This document shows positions 10,627 through 21,859 of a stretch of 64,000 bases of DNA, in pieces; the first letter of the stretch is position 1; each line of letters begins with the position of its first letter. Both the position numbers and the translations under genes were made by a program. This DNA is from Simmondsia chinensis (Eukaryota > Streptophyta > Magnoliopsida > Caryophyllales > Simmondsiaceae), in the NCBI GenBank assembly GCA_018398585.1, contig JAGTTD010000009.1:13397193-13461192 (forward strand), read 5' to 3'. The notes under the pieces were generated by a model, which worked only from the letters and a program-made list of their open reading frames with translations, was not told the DNA's origin and did no database searches.

Positions 10627-11749
10627 TGATGTATTTTAAATGTGTGTTTTAAAACCGTCTACTCACAAGCGTACGAGATCGTCGTAGCTAAATCGGGTAT
10701 ACGGGTCGTATCCGTAGAAAATTGGACTTAAGTTTGATTTTGTTATTAGCGGTTAAAATCGAGTTTTGAGTTGGTTTATATGATTTGTTAACTAAAATAG
10801 GAAAACTGACGATAAACTGAAAGTGTCAATTCAATTAAGGTTAGTTCAAGGAATGAATTCAAGGTAGCTTGACTTGTATCCCTGTCATTATATTCTATTA
10901 TGACAATGATTTAAGAAGCTCAGGCTACAAGCACTAAGCCTAGATTAATATTTAAATTAGGACTTAGGGTAATTAACTAGTCTAAAGGCATAACCTATTA
11001 TATCACATTACGTGTAGAATAGGATATCACATTATTTCTACTTAATTCCTTTCTTGCTCTTAGTTCAATATTAAACCTATATTAATACTTAAGTTAGGGT
11101 TTAGTGTAATGAACTAGTCTAAGGACATAACCCATCGTATCACCCTAGGTGTAGCATGAATTTTCTCAATAGCATTAACAAATTCCTTTCTCACTCCTAA
11201 TAAAGTATTAATTTATATAAAAGATAGCGTTTAGGGTTGAGTACAACTTCAACCCTAACCACGCATGAAAATCAGTTATGTTAGGTCTAGGCTACAAGCT
11301 CGTAGACTAATGCTAATAAATTGGAGATCTCACCATGGCTACAAGCTCACACAAAGAAACACCAAACACAATCATAAATTCCCCACTGGGGTGCGTATAT
11401 AACATAACATAAATCCATTATCAGAAGCATAATATAAACCCGGGACATAGGCGGCTACCCACCCTTCATTCTTAAACTACAAGTCTACTTCTCCATAAGA
11501 GTTTTACACATTATTTAAACCTAAGAAAGAAAACAATAATAATAAAACTATAGATTTGAAGACTTTCCCAATTGATGTTGACTTTGATCCTTAGTTTGAT
11601 TCCACCTGCGCTTCGGTGTTTGAGAATCCATTTGGTCTCATAGCGGCTTCGGGAAGGAGAGGTGGAGAGGAGGCATCGGAAAAAGATTAGGTTTTTGATA
11701 TTTAAACCCGTCATTGTCGGTACATTCCCCTTGTGCTGCCTCCCTCTCG

Positions 11750-11752
<3 letters not shown>
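10627..11752 (-). repeat. Truncated Athila-like LTR (family of element C)
   Basis: Starts TGATGTATTTTAAATG and is collinear with the LTR at 14771 onward: aaaaccgtctactc-caagcgtacgagatc near the start, the gggtcgtatcc block, the aggctacaagc blocks and the ggagaggaggc block. No primer-binding site lies to its left, so this is a 3' LTR or solo-LTR left end in minus orientation. It breaks off at a (TA)n tract after about 1.13 kb, whereas the complete LTR is 1.5 kb. Confidence 0.75.

Positions 11753-11790
<38 letters not shown>
11753..11790. repeat. (TA)n microsatellite
   Basis: About 38 bp of uninterrupted TA lies exactly between the truncated Athila-like LTR and the copia LTR of element K. Confidence 0.95.
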
Positions 11791-11795
<5 letters not shown>

Positions 11796-12260
11796 AGGAA
11801 TAGTATTCTGAAATCTAGATTTAATCTTGATATATTATTTTAATTAATAAATAAAATTAAAGTCCCAGCCGTTTTCTAGTTAAATTTGTGTAAGTGAGCA
11901 TTTATGCTGCATATGATTTTCTTTTGGGAGACATCCATGAGATGGGTGTAGTCCCCAGACTACAATTTACATGTTTGTTCTAAGTGGTTTATGAGACTAA
12001 GCCACAGATAGACTTGGAACAAATAGTATGGATTGTTGTTTGAAAGGCTCATAGTCGAAGACAAGTTTGGACCACTTGTATGCTAAGACTATAACGTGAC
12101 ACTTTAGATGACTTGTCTTGGTCATGTGGATGGAGATCCAAAAGTGTCAGGTTAGTGTGTTTAATAAGATTGACACACTGAGTTGGACCAAGTGGATTAC
12201 TTATTTCTAGACTACTATCAGAAATGAGTGATTCACGTCGTACTATTTGAACGACGACTC
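11791..12260 (+). repeat. 5' LTR of element K, truncated
   Basis: Matches the first ~465 bp of the right LTR with scattered substitutions. The expected TG start reads TA here and merges with the TA microsatellite. Confidence 0.75.
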
Positions 12261-13460
12261 TAAAACTGCAAATGAGATAAGATCTCAGCTTTCTGCTCTA
12301 GTTACACCGCAGCAGAATGGTGTTGCAGATAAAAGAAAAAAGAACAATTTTTTCAACAGGTTTTTTTTTTTATTTAAAAGGTCTTTTCTGAATACAATGA
12401 AAATTCTTAGAGAAGCATTTTGCAAGTAAGCCACAAAAATAAGAACAAATTAGTATTAGAGGAAAATGACACTAATTCTAAACAGCTAGACACAACTTAA
12501 GACATAGTGGATGCATTGGATGCACCTCCTAATAGGAACGAGAATGTTCCGGGTACACGAAAGCTTAGGTGAGGTGGAAGGATTGTCAGGACACCTGACA
12601 GGTTCATAGTGGGAGCCTTAGTGGTTGACCGTGGCATTGAATCTGATCCTTTTAGCCACCATAAAGTAATTAAGTCTTATAGTTTTGAGCAATTGGTTAA
12701 ACGAACCATGCGTGTACAAATGATATTAAGAGAAAGTGGTGACTTTCTTAGTCTTATTATATGTCAATGATATACTACTCATTGAGTATGATGTGGGGGT
12801 GTCATTAGCTGTAAAGACTTGGTTGTTATGATAGCTTACTATGAAAGACATAAGAGAATCCAACTCTACTCTTATGATTAAGCTTCTGTAAGGTTATAAG
12901 AGTAGGATGTTGGATCTCTCTCCAACCACTTATATTGGCAACACGTTGTCAAGGTATAGCATGGAGTCCCTCTTTCTTTTAAGTAGTGTTCTGAAACACC
13001 TCAAGAAGAGGAGCAATTGAAGAATATTCCATATGCTTTGGCAGTGGGAGCCTTAGGTATGCCATGTTATGCACGAGACTTGATGTCTGCTATGCTGTGA
13101 TATAGTAAACAGGTATTAGTCTAACCTGGGTCCAATGGACTAGGTGGCAGTAAAGAGTTTTCTCTAGTTCTTGAAAAGAACTAGAGATCCTATGCTAATC
13201 TTTCAAAGTGACGAGCTGGTTCCAATTGGCTCTACTGACTTAAGACTTCCAGTCATATTAAAATGATAGACGTTCGACATCTAAGCATGTCTTTCCCCTT
13301 GGAGTGGGAGCCATTAGTGAGGGGAATGTCAAGTAGTTGCTGACTTCATAATAAAGTAATTGTGCTCACTAAGGGTTAGGCTCAGTAGACTTTTTGGTTC
13401 AAACTTGAAAGGGGTGAGTATGGACTTTGTTATAAATTAAATTTAGGACAAGTGGGAGAT
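12261..13460 (+). pseudogene. Remnant copia integrase, RT and RNase H of element K
   Basis: Decayed copia code in several frames. It includes an integrase tail (VTPQQNGVADKRKKN at about 12297, resembling the family PQQNGVAER motif with the catalytic Glu replaced), a GGRIVRTPDRF linker near 12575, a YVNDILLIEYDVG segment near 12757 (copia RT normally has YVDD, so the first catalytic Asp is Asn) and an RNase H approach (MLCTR near 13066). Stops are frequent. A purine-rich aagtgggagat at 13450-13460 before the right LTR is the polypurine tract. Confidence 0.72.
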
Positions 13461-14770
13461 TGTTAGGAACAGTGTCCTGAAATCCAGATTTACTCTTGAT
13501 ATATTATTTTAATTAATAAATAAACCTGAAGTCGCAGCCGTTTTCTAGTTAAATTTGTGTAAGTGAGCATTTATATTGTATGCCATTTTTTTTAGAGACA
13601 TCCATGAGATGGGTGTAGTCCTCATACTCCAATTTACATGTTTGTTCTAAGTGATTTTGAGACTCAGCCACATATAGAATTGGAACAAATGGTATGGATT
13701 GTTGTTTGAAAGGCTCGTATTCGAAGACAAGTTTGGACCACTTGTATGCTAAGACTATAACGTGACACTTTAGATGACTTGTCTTAGTTATGTGGATGGA
13801 GATCCAAAAGTTTCAGGTTAGTGTGTTTAATAAGATTGACAAACTGAGTTGGACCATATGGATTACTTATTTCTAGACTACTATCGGAAATGAGTGATTC
13901 ACGTTGCACTGTTTAAACGACAACTCTAAATCCTGAGGGTATTCTGGACTTGTGCATGGAGCGTTAGTTACTTTGGTGTACTATAAGTATGGTCTAAATG
14001 AATGACTGAAATCCAACGTACACTTAGTAGCGACGTGAAGTGTGACAAGGATCAGGCATTCAATGGGGAATTTACAATCTCTTATGAGATACAGTTGTCC
14101 CCTTAGTTGATTCGCAAATATTTGAATAGTTCGAAAACTTTGGCCAAAGTATTCCAAGTGTTTTGACATTTGGAATTTCTACTGTGAATGTGTTCAAGTA
14201 TAAATGAATTATTCAGTGAAGGGCGAGTCGGTAACTAATGAAGAAGCTGTGAGAAGGATAATGGCAGTGGCTACATTTATCTTTTGTCATGAACATCTAG
14301 TGGAGGGGTTATTACCATCAATATAGTCTATTAGGGAGATATCGAATAAATAATTTAAGTCTGGAGTGTAGTGAGATTTATTTAGTGGAATTAAGTCTCA
14401 TTAAATGGTAATTAAATTATTTCATGAATTGATTAATTTAATCTATTTGAAGCTAGATTTAAATTGTCCCTGAGGTCCCTGCACAAGCCTCTGTATTTAT
14501 TGCCATTGCAAAACTATTAAAGAATTCATGAGATGAATTATTTATCCATAAGATGGGTAAAGTTAATTTTGCCAAACATTATTAATGAGATGAATGAAAT
14601 CAAAAATTATAAAACAAAAAAAAATCTAAATCGCATATAAACAATGGTGATCCGTGAGCTCCGGATCCGACGAACCAGCTCGCGACACAGGCGCGGACCA
14701 ATGGGAGTCCACCACATGTCACGTGGTATGTATTCAAAGGGATGCGTTTTTTGGTTTGACGAAAAGACGC
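13461..14770 (+). repeat. 3' LTR of element K
   Basis: Begins TGTTAGGAACAGTGTCC after the polypurine tract. Homology to the left copy covers 13461-13925. The remainder is assigned by continuity only. The last ~150 bp, which include ccacatgtcacgtgg, may be outside the LTR. Confidence 0.6.
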
Positions 14771-16271
14771 TGATGTGATTTTAAAGTGTATTTTAAAACC
14801 GTCTACTCGCAAGCGTACGAGATCATCGTAGCTAAATCGGATATATGGGTCGTATCCACAGGGAATCGGAGTTAAGTTGGATTTTGTTATTAACGAGCGG
14901 TTGAAATTGAGTTTTGGGTTGGTTTAAATGATTTGTTAACTAAAATAGCAAAACTAACGATAAACTAAAAGTGTCAATTCAATTGAGATTAGTTTAGGGA
15001 GTGAATTTAGGGTAGCTTAACACGTATCCCGTCATTATATTTTACTTAGGACATTGATTTGAAGGACTTAGGCTACAAGCTCTAAGCCTAAGTTAATATA
15101 TAAATTAAGGCTTAGGGTAATGAACTAGTCTAAAGGCATAACCTATCTTAGCACCCTAAGTATAGCATAGGTTATCTCATTAGCACTACTTAATTCCTTT
15201 GTTACTCCTAATTCAATATTAATTTATATAAAAGATTGGGTTCAGGGTTGGGTACAACCTCAACCCCGACCACGCGTGAAATCCTGTTATGTTAATGATC
15301 TAGGCTACAAGCACAAGACTAATTGCTGCAAAGTTGGAGATCTAGTCATGGCTACAAGCACACATACAAAAATATCCAACAATCATGAAGAACTCCCCGC
15401 AGGGGTGCTAATATAACATAACTAAACCAAACGTCAAAAGGATAATATAAATCTGGGATACATCCCTAAACTAAAAGAGTCTACTCCTCCATGGGAGTTT
15501 TATACATCATTAACATTTAAAAAAGAAAAAACAATGAATAAACAACTAGGAATTGAAAACTCCTTCAATTGACGTTGACGTTGATCCTTGCTTTGATCCT
15601 TCGGGCACTCCGACCACCTGTGCTTTGGCGTTTGAGAACCCCTTGGATCTCGTAGCGGCTTTAGGAGGAAAGGAGGAGAGGAGGTGTGGCAAAAGATGTG
15701 AAATTAGGTGTTCCCCTCCATATTTATACATGGGGCGTGCTTTAGGGTTGGTCCCGTGCCATTCCCGATTAATCGGTGGTCAAACCGATTGATTGGGCCC
15801 CCCTTAGCTGCTTGCGTAGTTAACTTAAAACGAGTGTAACTTTTGATCCGTAATGAGTTATGGGCCAAATTATATACCAAATCGAAGCTCTCGAAGATAT
15901 CTACGTGACCCAAGTGGTTTTATAAGCATATTAGCAAAATAAAGGGTCATAAATACCCATTTTTTAGCCTTTTACTCGTTTTAAGCTCGACCGATTGCCA
16001 AAATGCATGGTCAATCAATCCACGCGCCTAAGGAAAGACTCTTTTTGACCGAATCTTGACCCGAAGGGTACTTATTTTGCACACATGGTTGGGTTTCTCA
16101 ATGTAGTCGTCAATTATGTCTCGATTATGCTTGAATCTTCCACTTTTCAGCCTTTGTTTGCTCCATTGCGCTCTAAGCCAAAATGTACCTAGATTACAAC
16201 CAAAACACACATGTAGAGGCCAAATATATGGCAAGAATGGGAAATAAAATATGTAAAAATCAAGTGCATCA
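14771..16271 (-). repeat. 3' LTR of Athila-like element C
   Basis: TGATGTGATTTT to AAGTGCATCA, 1501 bp. Its layout parallels the 1.57-kb LTRs of J (start TGATGTG, end GCATCA, cacaggga and aggctacaagc-type landmarks), but the sequence is well diverged. It includes one diverged copy of the ~180-bp unit seen at 8441-9475. Confidence 0.78.
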
Positions 16272-16312
16272 ACATCCCCAAACCCACACCTTGCTTGTCC
16301 TCAAGCAAGATT
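16272..16312 (-). other. Polypurine tract region of element C
   Basis: The minus strand reads GTGTGGGTTTGGGGATGT just before the LTR, preceded by cttgaggacaagcaag. The same motif pair bounds the 3' LTR of J at 26943. Confidence 0.7.
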
Positions 16313-17700
16313 CGATTTAAGTTAGATACTGGCGGAAAAGTCGATTCAGGCATTTAATCGCAAAGGTCACTTGTGTAAATTATTGTTCAATCATATTTGA
16401 GAGTGTACTTAAGAGTATCAAATCTTTATGTGACGTTATTATTGCACTAGTTCTAACTTAAGTCGCCATCATTAAGGTCTTTTTACTAATGAGTGATCTT
16501 AGAACTTCTCTCCCCTTCATCTTACTTCAAAACCCTCCGATTTTAAGAAGACATAAAGGTAATAAGTAAAGGAACAAGTTATCCTAACCCTTCACCGCTA
16601 ATCAATAGTGAAATCAAAAGGCTTCTCTTTTCTCTCTTGGTTTTCCCCCTTCTTTTTTTCTTTCTTTTTTTTTTTTTCTTTTTCACTTGGTTAGGTGTGT
16701 CTCCCTCAGACCATGTAGCGAGTTTTCGGCCAACAGCTCCCGATCCAGTTGGCTCAAGGTACCAGATTTTAAGAGACCCATACGGACATAATGGCTCGAG
16801 TCTTAAAGATCCACAAACTAATCTGTAAGCACATACCTTTTTTTTAGTGCTTATCTTAGTAACTACAAAGTTGATTCTTCTTAAGCTTTCCCTGTGGTCC
16901 ATGTAGCGAGCTTTCGACCGGCAGCTCCCGACCCAATTGGCTCAAGGTACCAGGTTCTAAGATACCCCTACGAGCTTACTTGCTAGAGACACAGGGGCTA
17001 CAAGAACCAACCAGTCACTTTTTTTTTTTTTTCCAGGGGTTACTTAAGATAAGGAAATGTACAATTGATTTCAACATTGTTAGAAGTAGAATAGTGGATT
17101 CCTATTCCTAAAGTTATTACTATTATTTCGACACAAACAGTAGGATATGTCACAAGATTAAGGGTGAAAAGTAATAATCTCACTAACTAGTTACAAGACA
17201 AAAATATGGATTCAAAGTCTGATTCAGCAATAATCTCATCTCATAAACATTCTAATCATCAAAGTAAATCTCAGAACTAGTCGACAATAAGGGTCACAAA
17301 CACCCTTATACTCATTTATGCCTTCAAAAATGTAGCTAATTTAAGCTAAATGAAGCTTTAAAGGACAAACAGAAGTTTGCTCTCATCTGCCATCCCCAAA
17401 CCCAAACCTTACATTGTCCTCGAGGCAAATCAACGAAAGTAAATATAAGCAAGGAAAGGAAAGAGACGACCTGAGGTATGGCATATTCAACTACGCGTGG
17501 TGAGCAAATCCAAAGAGGGAAGATAGAAATAGCAGGCTGCAATCGAAGACATAGAAGAAAAAATACTAAACGGACTTGTTAGTAGTGTTAGAAATAGGGA
17601 TTATACAAGTGTTTAGTAAAAGAGAAACAAAGTTAGCATGGTAAGGATAATAAAAGGACCTACAATTGAGAGAGTTCATGTGAAAAAACAAATTAAAGCA
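16313..17700 (-). other. 3' untranslated region of element C, with a second PPT-like motif
   Basis: No open frame with a recognisable domain and no envelope-like gene. A polypyrimidine run (about 16620-16685) gives a lysine-rich chance frame on the minus strand. At 17390-17431 there is a second copy of the PPT-adjacent motif (catccccaaacccaaacc, then cattgtcctcgaggcaa), about 1.12 kb from the one at the LTR edge. Two ~160-bp blocks (16710-16830 and 16898-17010) share ccatgtagcgag-tttcg, cggcagctcccgaccca and ttggctcaaggtaccag, forming an internal tandem duplication. Confidence 0.6.
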
Positions 17701-17778
17701 AAATTAAAAGTAGGTTGGGTTGCCTCCCAAGAGCACTAAGTTTAATGTCTTCAGCCAGACGCAGTTTAGAGCACAATG

Positions 17779-18663
17779 TCAACCAAAATCCGAGGCAGTG
17801 TCTGCCATAGAACTCAGGTTGACCCAGTAGGGACAATCCCCAAACCCAACAGCATTTCTAGACCCGTGACTAGCAAGGAGGAAAACATTACCAGCATCGA
17901 GCTCGCAAATCTCTAGCCTACTAGGTATAGGTGATGAAGCACAGCTATCGATACAGACAGGGACACTATTACAATAGTCACTTTTAGTAGAATCCGGCTT
18001 ACCTGGCTTTACCAAAGGGTCAATATCATCAACCCTGTAGCATTCCAACTCGTCCTCAGTCTCAGGGTGTCAAACAAAGTTCGAGACCTTCAATTTGCCC
18101 TTGAGATTTCCAAAATAAACCTCCCACACTCCCGTCCTACAATGAATCACAGCATCTGCCGTTGCTAGGAACGGTCAACCTAGAATAATGGGAGCGTTGT
18201 GCTTTTTCCTAGGAGTAGGGTCTATATCTAAGACAAGAAAATCAACAGGGAAGACAAACTTGTCAACCTTGACAAGTACATCTTCCACTACCCCACGAGG
18301 TACTCGCTCTGTCCTATCAGCCAACTGAAGTGTAACATTCGTTGGCTTAAGGTCTCCTACACCCAATTCCCGAAAAACAGAGTAAGGGATGAGGTTTACA
18401 CTCACTCCTAGATCTAGCAAGGCTCTGCTAGTGTAACGCTCTCCTAAGACGCATGGAACTGTAAAAGCCCCGGGGTCTTTAAACTTGAGTGGGGCGCCTG
18501 ATACTAGAATACTGCTCACCTTCTCGGTGAGCCAAACCTTCTTCGGGATATGCGCTTGTGCGCGGTTCTTTTTGGTGCAAAGGTCCTTGAGGAACTTGGC
18601 ATACATAGCAATGTATTTAATGGCTTCAATCAACGGCAAGTTGATCTTCACGTCCTTAAACAC
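17779..18663 (-). pseudogene. Athila-like aspartic protease and following linker of element C
   Basis: From 18663 the minus strand encodes the end of gag (INLPLIEAIKYIAMYAKFLK), a basic linker (KKNRAQAHIPKK) and a retropepsin-like domain with LLDLGVSVNLIPYSVFRELG, TNVTLQLADRTERVPRGVVE and FLVLDIDP. The active site is D-L-G-V-S, where the Athila family usually has D-L-G-A-S. A further segment (18048-17779, ECYRVDDIDPLVK) matches the linker after protease in J (ECFWVDVIDDLVDQ). Code then stops abruptly and no RT follows. Confidence 0.75.
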
Positions 18664-18847
18664 ATATATTAGCCCTCTTTGGGTTGTCCTCCTTCTTCGG
18701 TCCTATAAGGACCAAAGGACAAGGGACGATGGGTTCAAATACCCATTCTCATTATCCCTCCCTATCAGCAGTGGGAGGGGTAGTCGCATCCTTCTCAGTT
18801 TTAATCTCAATTTTTCTAAGGTTCTCCTCTTTTGAAACCGACACAAT

Positions 18848-19254
18848 CTAAGCTTGCTCATGAATGAGCAAGCTAGGGTTAGAACTAGTTGATCCTGTGG
18901 GGTTTGTGAGTGGTTGGGAGGGTAACCTCCCTTCCTTTATCCTATTTAGTACGTGAGTCAACCGTCCTATTTGGGTCTCTAATTTGGTGATAGATTGCGA
19001 ATGAAACCGAACCAGTTGTGTGGTGTCCTCCAGAAAGTGGAGCATACGCTCCTCAAAATGCGACATAAATCCTAGAGGTGGAGGTGGAGGTGGAGGAGGA
19101 GGGTCATTATGAGAAACATTGGAGTGAGGTCGAACATCATACCTATGCTCTCACTAAAAAACAGGAGGGTGCACATTACCTTCAAAACCAGGATCTTATT
19201 GTTTCGTGGGTTGATATTGATTGGCGTCTTGCTTCCACGAGAAGTTCGGATGAT
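18848..19254 (-). pseudogene. Carboxyl-terminal part of Athila-like gag of element C
   Basis: The minus strand from 19254 reads HPNFSWK (compare HPNLSWRQ in J), then a proline run from the ggtggaggtggagg repeat at 19078-19101, then MSHFEERMLHFLEDTTQLVRF and SKLETQIGRLTHVL with the KEGRLPSQP motif. This is the same gag region as 32860-32300 in J. Stops and frame changes interrupt it. Confidence 0.7.
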
Positions 19255-19269
19255 CGCGCCTTCATTTCT

Positions 19270-20420
19270 TCCGTACGTAAGTCCTAGGCTGACAGTAACC
19301 TTAATATACCTTTGCAACCACTTCATCCCATTCCAATGTTCTTTTCCAAGGTTCCCCATGAACTTAGAGAGGACATTAATCGGGGATGCTACGTTTGGCC
19401 TACTACAGTAGTTGACCTTGTGGCGTTTGCATATGGTATACTAGACATATCAGCTAGTTCCTGCTCATTCTTAACGCTTTGTTCTGCTGAAAACTTGTGG
19501 TGTGGCGCAACGAGAACTTTGATCGATTTTGCTTCGGTCATATTAAGGCGTTTTATGACCTTTTCCAAATAGCCAATTTGAGATAAGTGAATCGTTTTCA
19601 AATCACTGTTTCTGCTTATCTTCGTACCTAAAATTTTATTTGCCCGGCCCAAATTGTTCATTTGAAAGTTTTTTTTTTTTTATCAAAATTTTCAACTTAA
19701 GAATTTCAAGCATACACTTGCTGGCAATTAATATATCATCCACAAAGATTAGCGAGTAATTTACAGAGTTTGTTTTCACATTCCTTTCATAGAAGAGCAC
19801 ATCATGATTGGACCTTATAAAACCTATTTTTGGTATAAACTGATCAAACTGCCTATACCATTGCCTGGGACTACTTTCGACCATATAGAGATTTTTTCAA
19901 CCTACATACTAGGTCTTCTTTCTTAGGTTCCATGAAGCCCTCAAGTTGGGCCATGTAAATTTCCTCTTCTAGCTCCCCATGCAAAAATGCAGTTGTGACA
20001 TCCATTTGTTCCAAATTCAGTTCATATTTTGCAGTTAAGGCCATCAGTAACTTAATGGTTGTGTGTTTCAGAGCAGGTGAAAAAAGCTCATTGTAGTCTA
20101 TGCCCTCTCTCTATGTAAAACCCTTACCTCCAAGGCTCGACCTAAACCGAGGTTTCTCTAATGGTATACTAGGCTCCTTAACCTTAAATACCCATTTGGA
20201 CCCAACTAGCTACTTGCCTATGGGCTTAGGCACTGGTGTCTAAGTCTCATTCTTTATTAAGGATTCCATTTCAGCCTTCATTGCATTCAACCATTCTGTT
20301 GAATGCTGGCTGTTTATAGTCTGTTTGTAGGATAAGGATTCTGATTCTACATATTCCAGGGTAGTGTTTAAGGCATATGCTATACAATTAGCATATCCTA
20401 ATCTATTTGGAGATCTTATA
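19270..20420 (-). pseudogene. Copia reverse transcriptase and start of RNase H of element D
   Basis: Decayed but clear copia RT on the minus strand: SKWVFKVKE near 20205, then MDVTTAFLHGELEEEIYMAQ near 20005-19950, WYRQFDQFIPKIGF near 19862, and the catalytic FVDDILIAS near 19745 with both aspartates. The palm continues as LGTKISRNSDLKTIHLSQIGYLEKVIKRL (about 19630-19545), followed by an RNase H approach. Several stops and frame changes and an oligo-T tract near 19670 disrupt it. Confidence 0.82.
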
Positions 20421-20527
20421 TCCCTTCGTATTCTATCTCTTAATAGTTGATTGTTATCTATCTCATTTTCTAATATACCCTTATTCTCAGTGCTCCTATC
20501 ACTTTCTGCACCCTGATTTTGTTCTAC

Positions 20528-21180
20528 CTATTCAGTTTGTGAACTATTAACATGTTCTGGTTTAGATTTAGATTCAGGTTCTGGTTCAGTTCTAGTTTGA
20601 TATGTGAGGTTTGGTGGATTTATCTCAAACTCATATCTATCATGTTCAAACATTATATTCTTAGGTATCTGATTATTATTCTGAGTTAAGTAGGACATGT
20701 CTAATTCATTGAACATGACATCTTGGTCCTATTACCATCTTTGATACCAATTCTATAGCCCTTAACACCATTAAGGTAACCTAGAAAGACTCCTATGACA
20801 GCTCTAGGTTCCAACTTGCCCTCAAATTGATGGGCATATGCAGCACAACCAAACACTTTAAGGTTCGAGTAGTTAGCAAGTTTTCCTGACCACATCTTAA
20901 ACTCTATTCCAATTGAGGGTGTCCAGTTAACTAAGTAACATGTTGTCTTTACAGCCTCCCCCCAAAAGTGTGTGTCTAAACTAGAAGCAAACAACATACA
21001 CCGAACCTGATCTAATAAGGGCCTATTCATTCGTTCACCGATCCCGTTTTGTTGTGGCGTCCCCCTAACAATGTTATGGCGTTTGATACCATTTTTAGCA
21101 CATGAGTCATTAAATTTAGAGTTTATATAATCCAATCCATTATCTGTCCTAAGTATCTTGATTTTTCTACCAGTTAAGTT
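20528..21180 (-). pseudogene. Copia integrase core end and linker of element D
   Basis: Segment 21135-20701 encodes the last part of the integrase core: a DNG-DYINSKF box (second catalytic Asp), GTPQQNGIGERMNR (catalytic Glu), LVNWTPSIGIEFKMWSGK, then the LKVFGCAAYAHQFEGKLEPR and FLGYLNGVKGYRI region typical of copia. The acidic stretch 20716-20528 is the variable linker before RT. Integrase zinc finger and first core part lie in 21700-21180 in broken frames. Confidence 0.8.
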
Positions 21181-21859
21181 TTTAATCTTATTTTTCCATG
21201 TAACAAAAGTTGAAAAACAGTCGTCTTTTTATTTCATTAGAAAAATCCATACTTTCCAAGAGTAATCATCAATAACGGATAAGAAATATGATGTTCCACC
21301 TAATGTGGTGACCCTAGTTGGTCCTCACAAATCAGAATGTATGTAATCAAGTGGCCCATTCGTTGTGTGTTTTTCCTATTTTGATTGCCAATCTATGATG
21401 TTTGCCAAATATGCAAGATTCACAGAATTCTGACTTAGAAATTGGATTACCGCACAACATACCACGTTTTTAACAATTCACACAAACCATGTTCAGACAC
21501 ATGACCTATACATCTATGCCACAAATCAGTAGGATCTGTTTTTAGTATAGCATGTGATTCACCTGAAACTATCTGATCCTTTAACATATAGAGACCATTT
21601 TTAAGTTCCCCTTTTAGGACAACTAAGGATCCTTTATAATCCTAAGTTCTGAATTCATAGCCTTAAAAGATAGTCATCTAAGGTCCAACTGATCTAAGGA
21701 GATGAGGTTTCTATGTAGGTCAGGAACATATCTCACATTTTCTAGGATATACACAGTATCGTTAGTTAATCATATCTTGACATATCCTATTCCAGCAATG
21801 TTATAACCCCTATTATCTCCTAATAACACCCTTCCCCCATTCTGAGGTCTGTAATCAAT

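Larger units (their letters stand above)
11791..14770 (+). mobile_element. Internally deleted copia element K
   Basis: The 460-bp block 11791-12260 (ttaggaa, ctgaaatctagattt, cagccgttttctagtt, gacatccatgagatggg) is repeated at 13461-13925, giving the two LTRs of a plus-strand element. The left LTR passes directly into integrase code near 12262, so the rest of the left LTR, the primer site, gag, protease and most of integrase are gone. The right end is not defined because the left LTR is incomplete. 14770 is where the next element starts. Confidence 0.72.
14771..19254 (-). mobile_element. Athila-like Ty3/gypsy element C, lacking RT-RNase H-integrase and its 5' end
   Basis: The 3' LTR (14771-16271), the polypurine tract, a 3' untranslated region, protease and gag carboxyl terminus are present in the same order as in element J. 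Between the segment after protease (ending about 17779) and the 3' conserved motif (gttgcctcccaagagc, about 17719) there is no polymerase code, whereas J carries more than 3 kb there. The 5' LTR, leader and gag amino terminus are missing because the element ends at the junction with copia element D near 19255. Confidence 0.75.
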
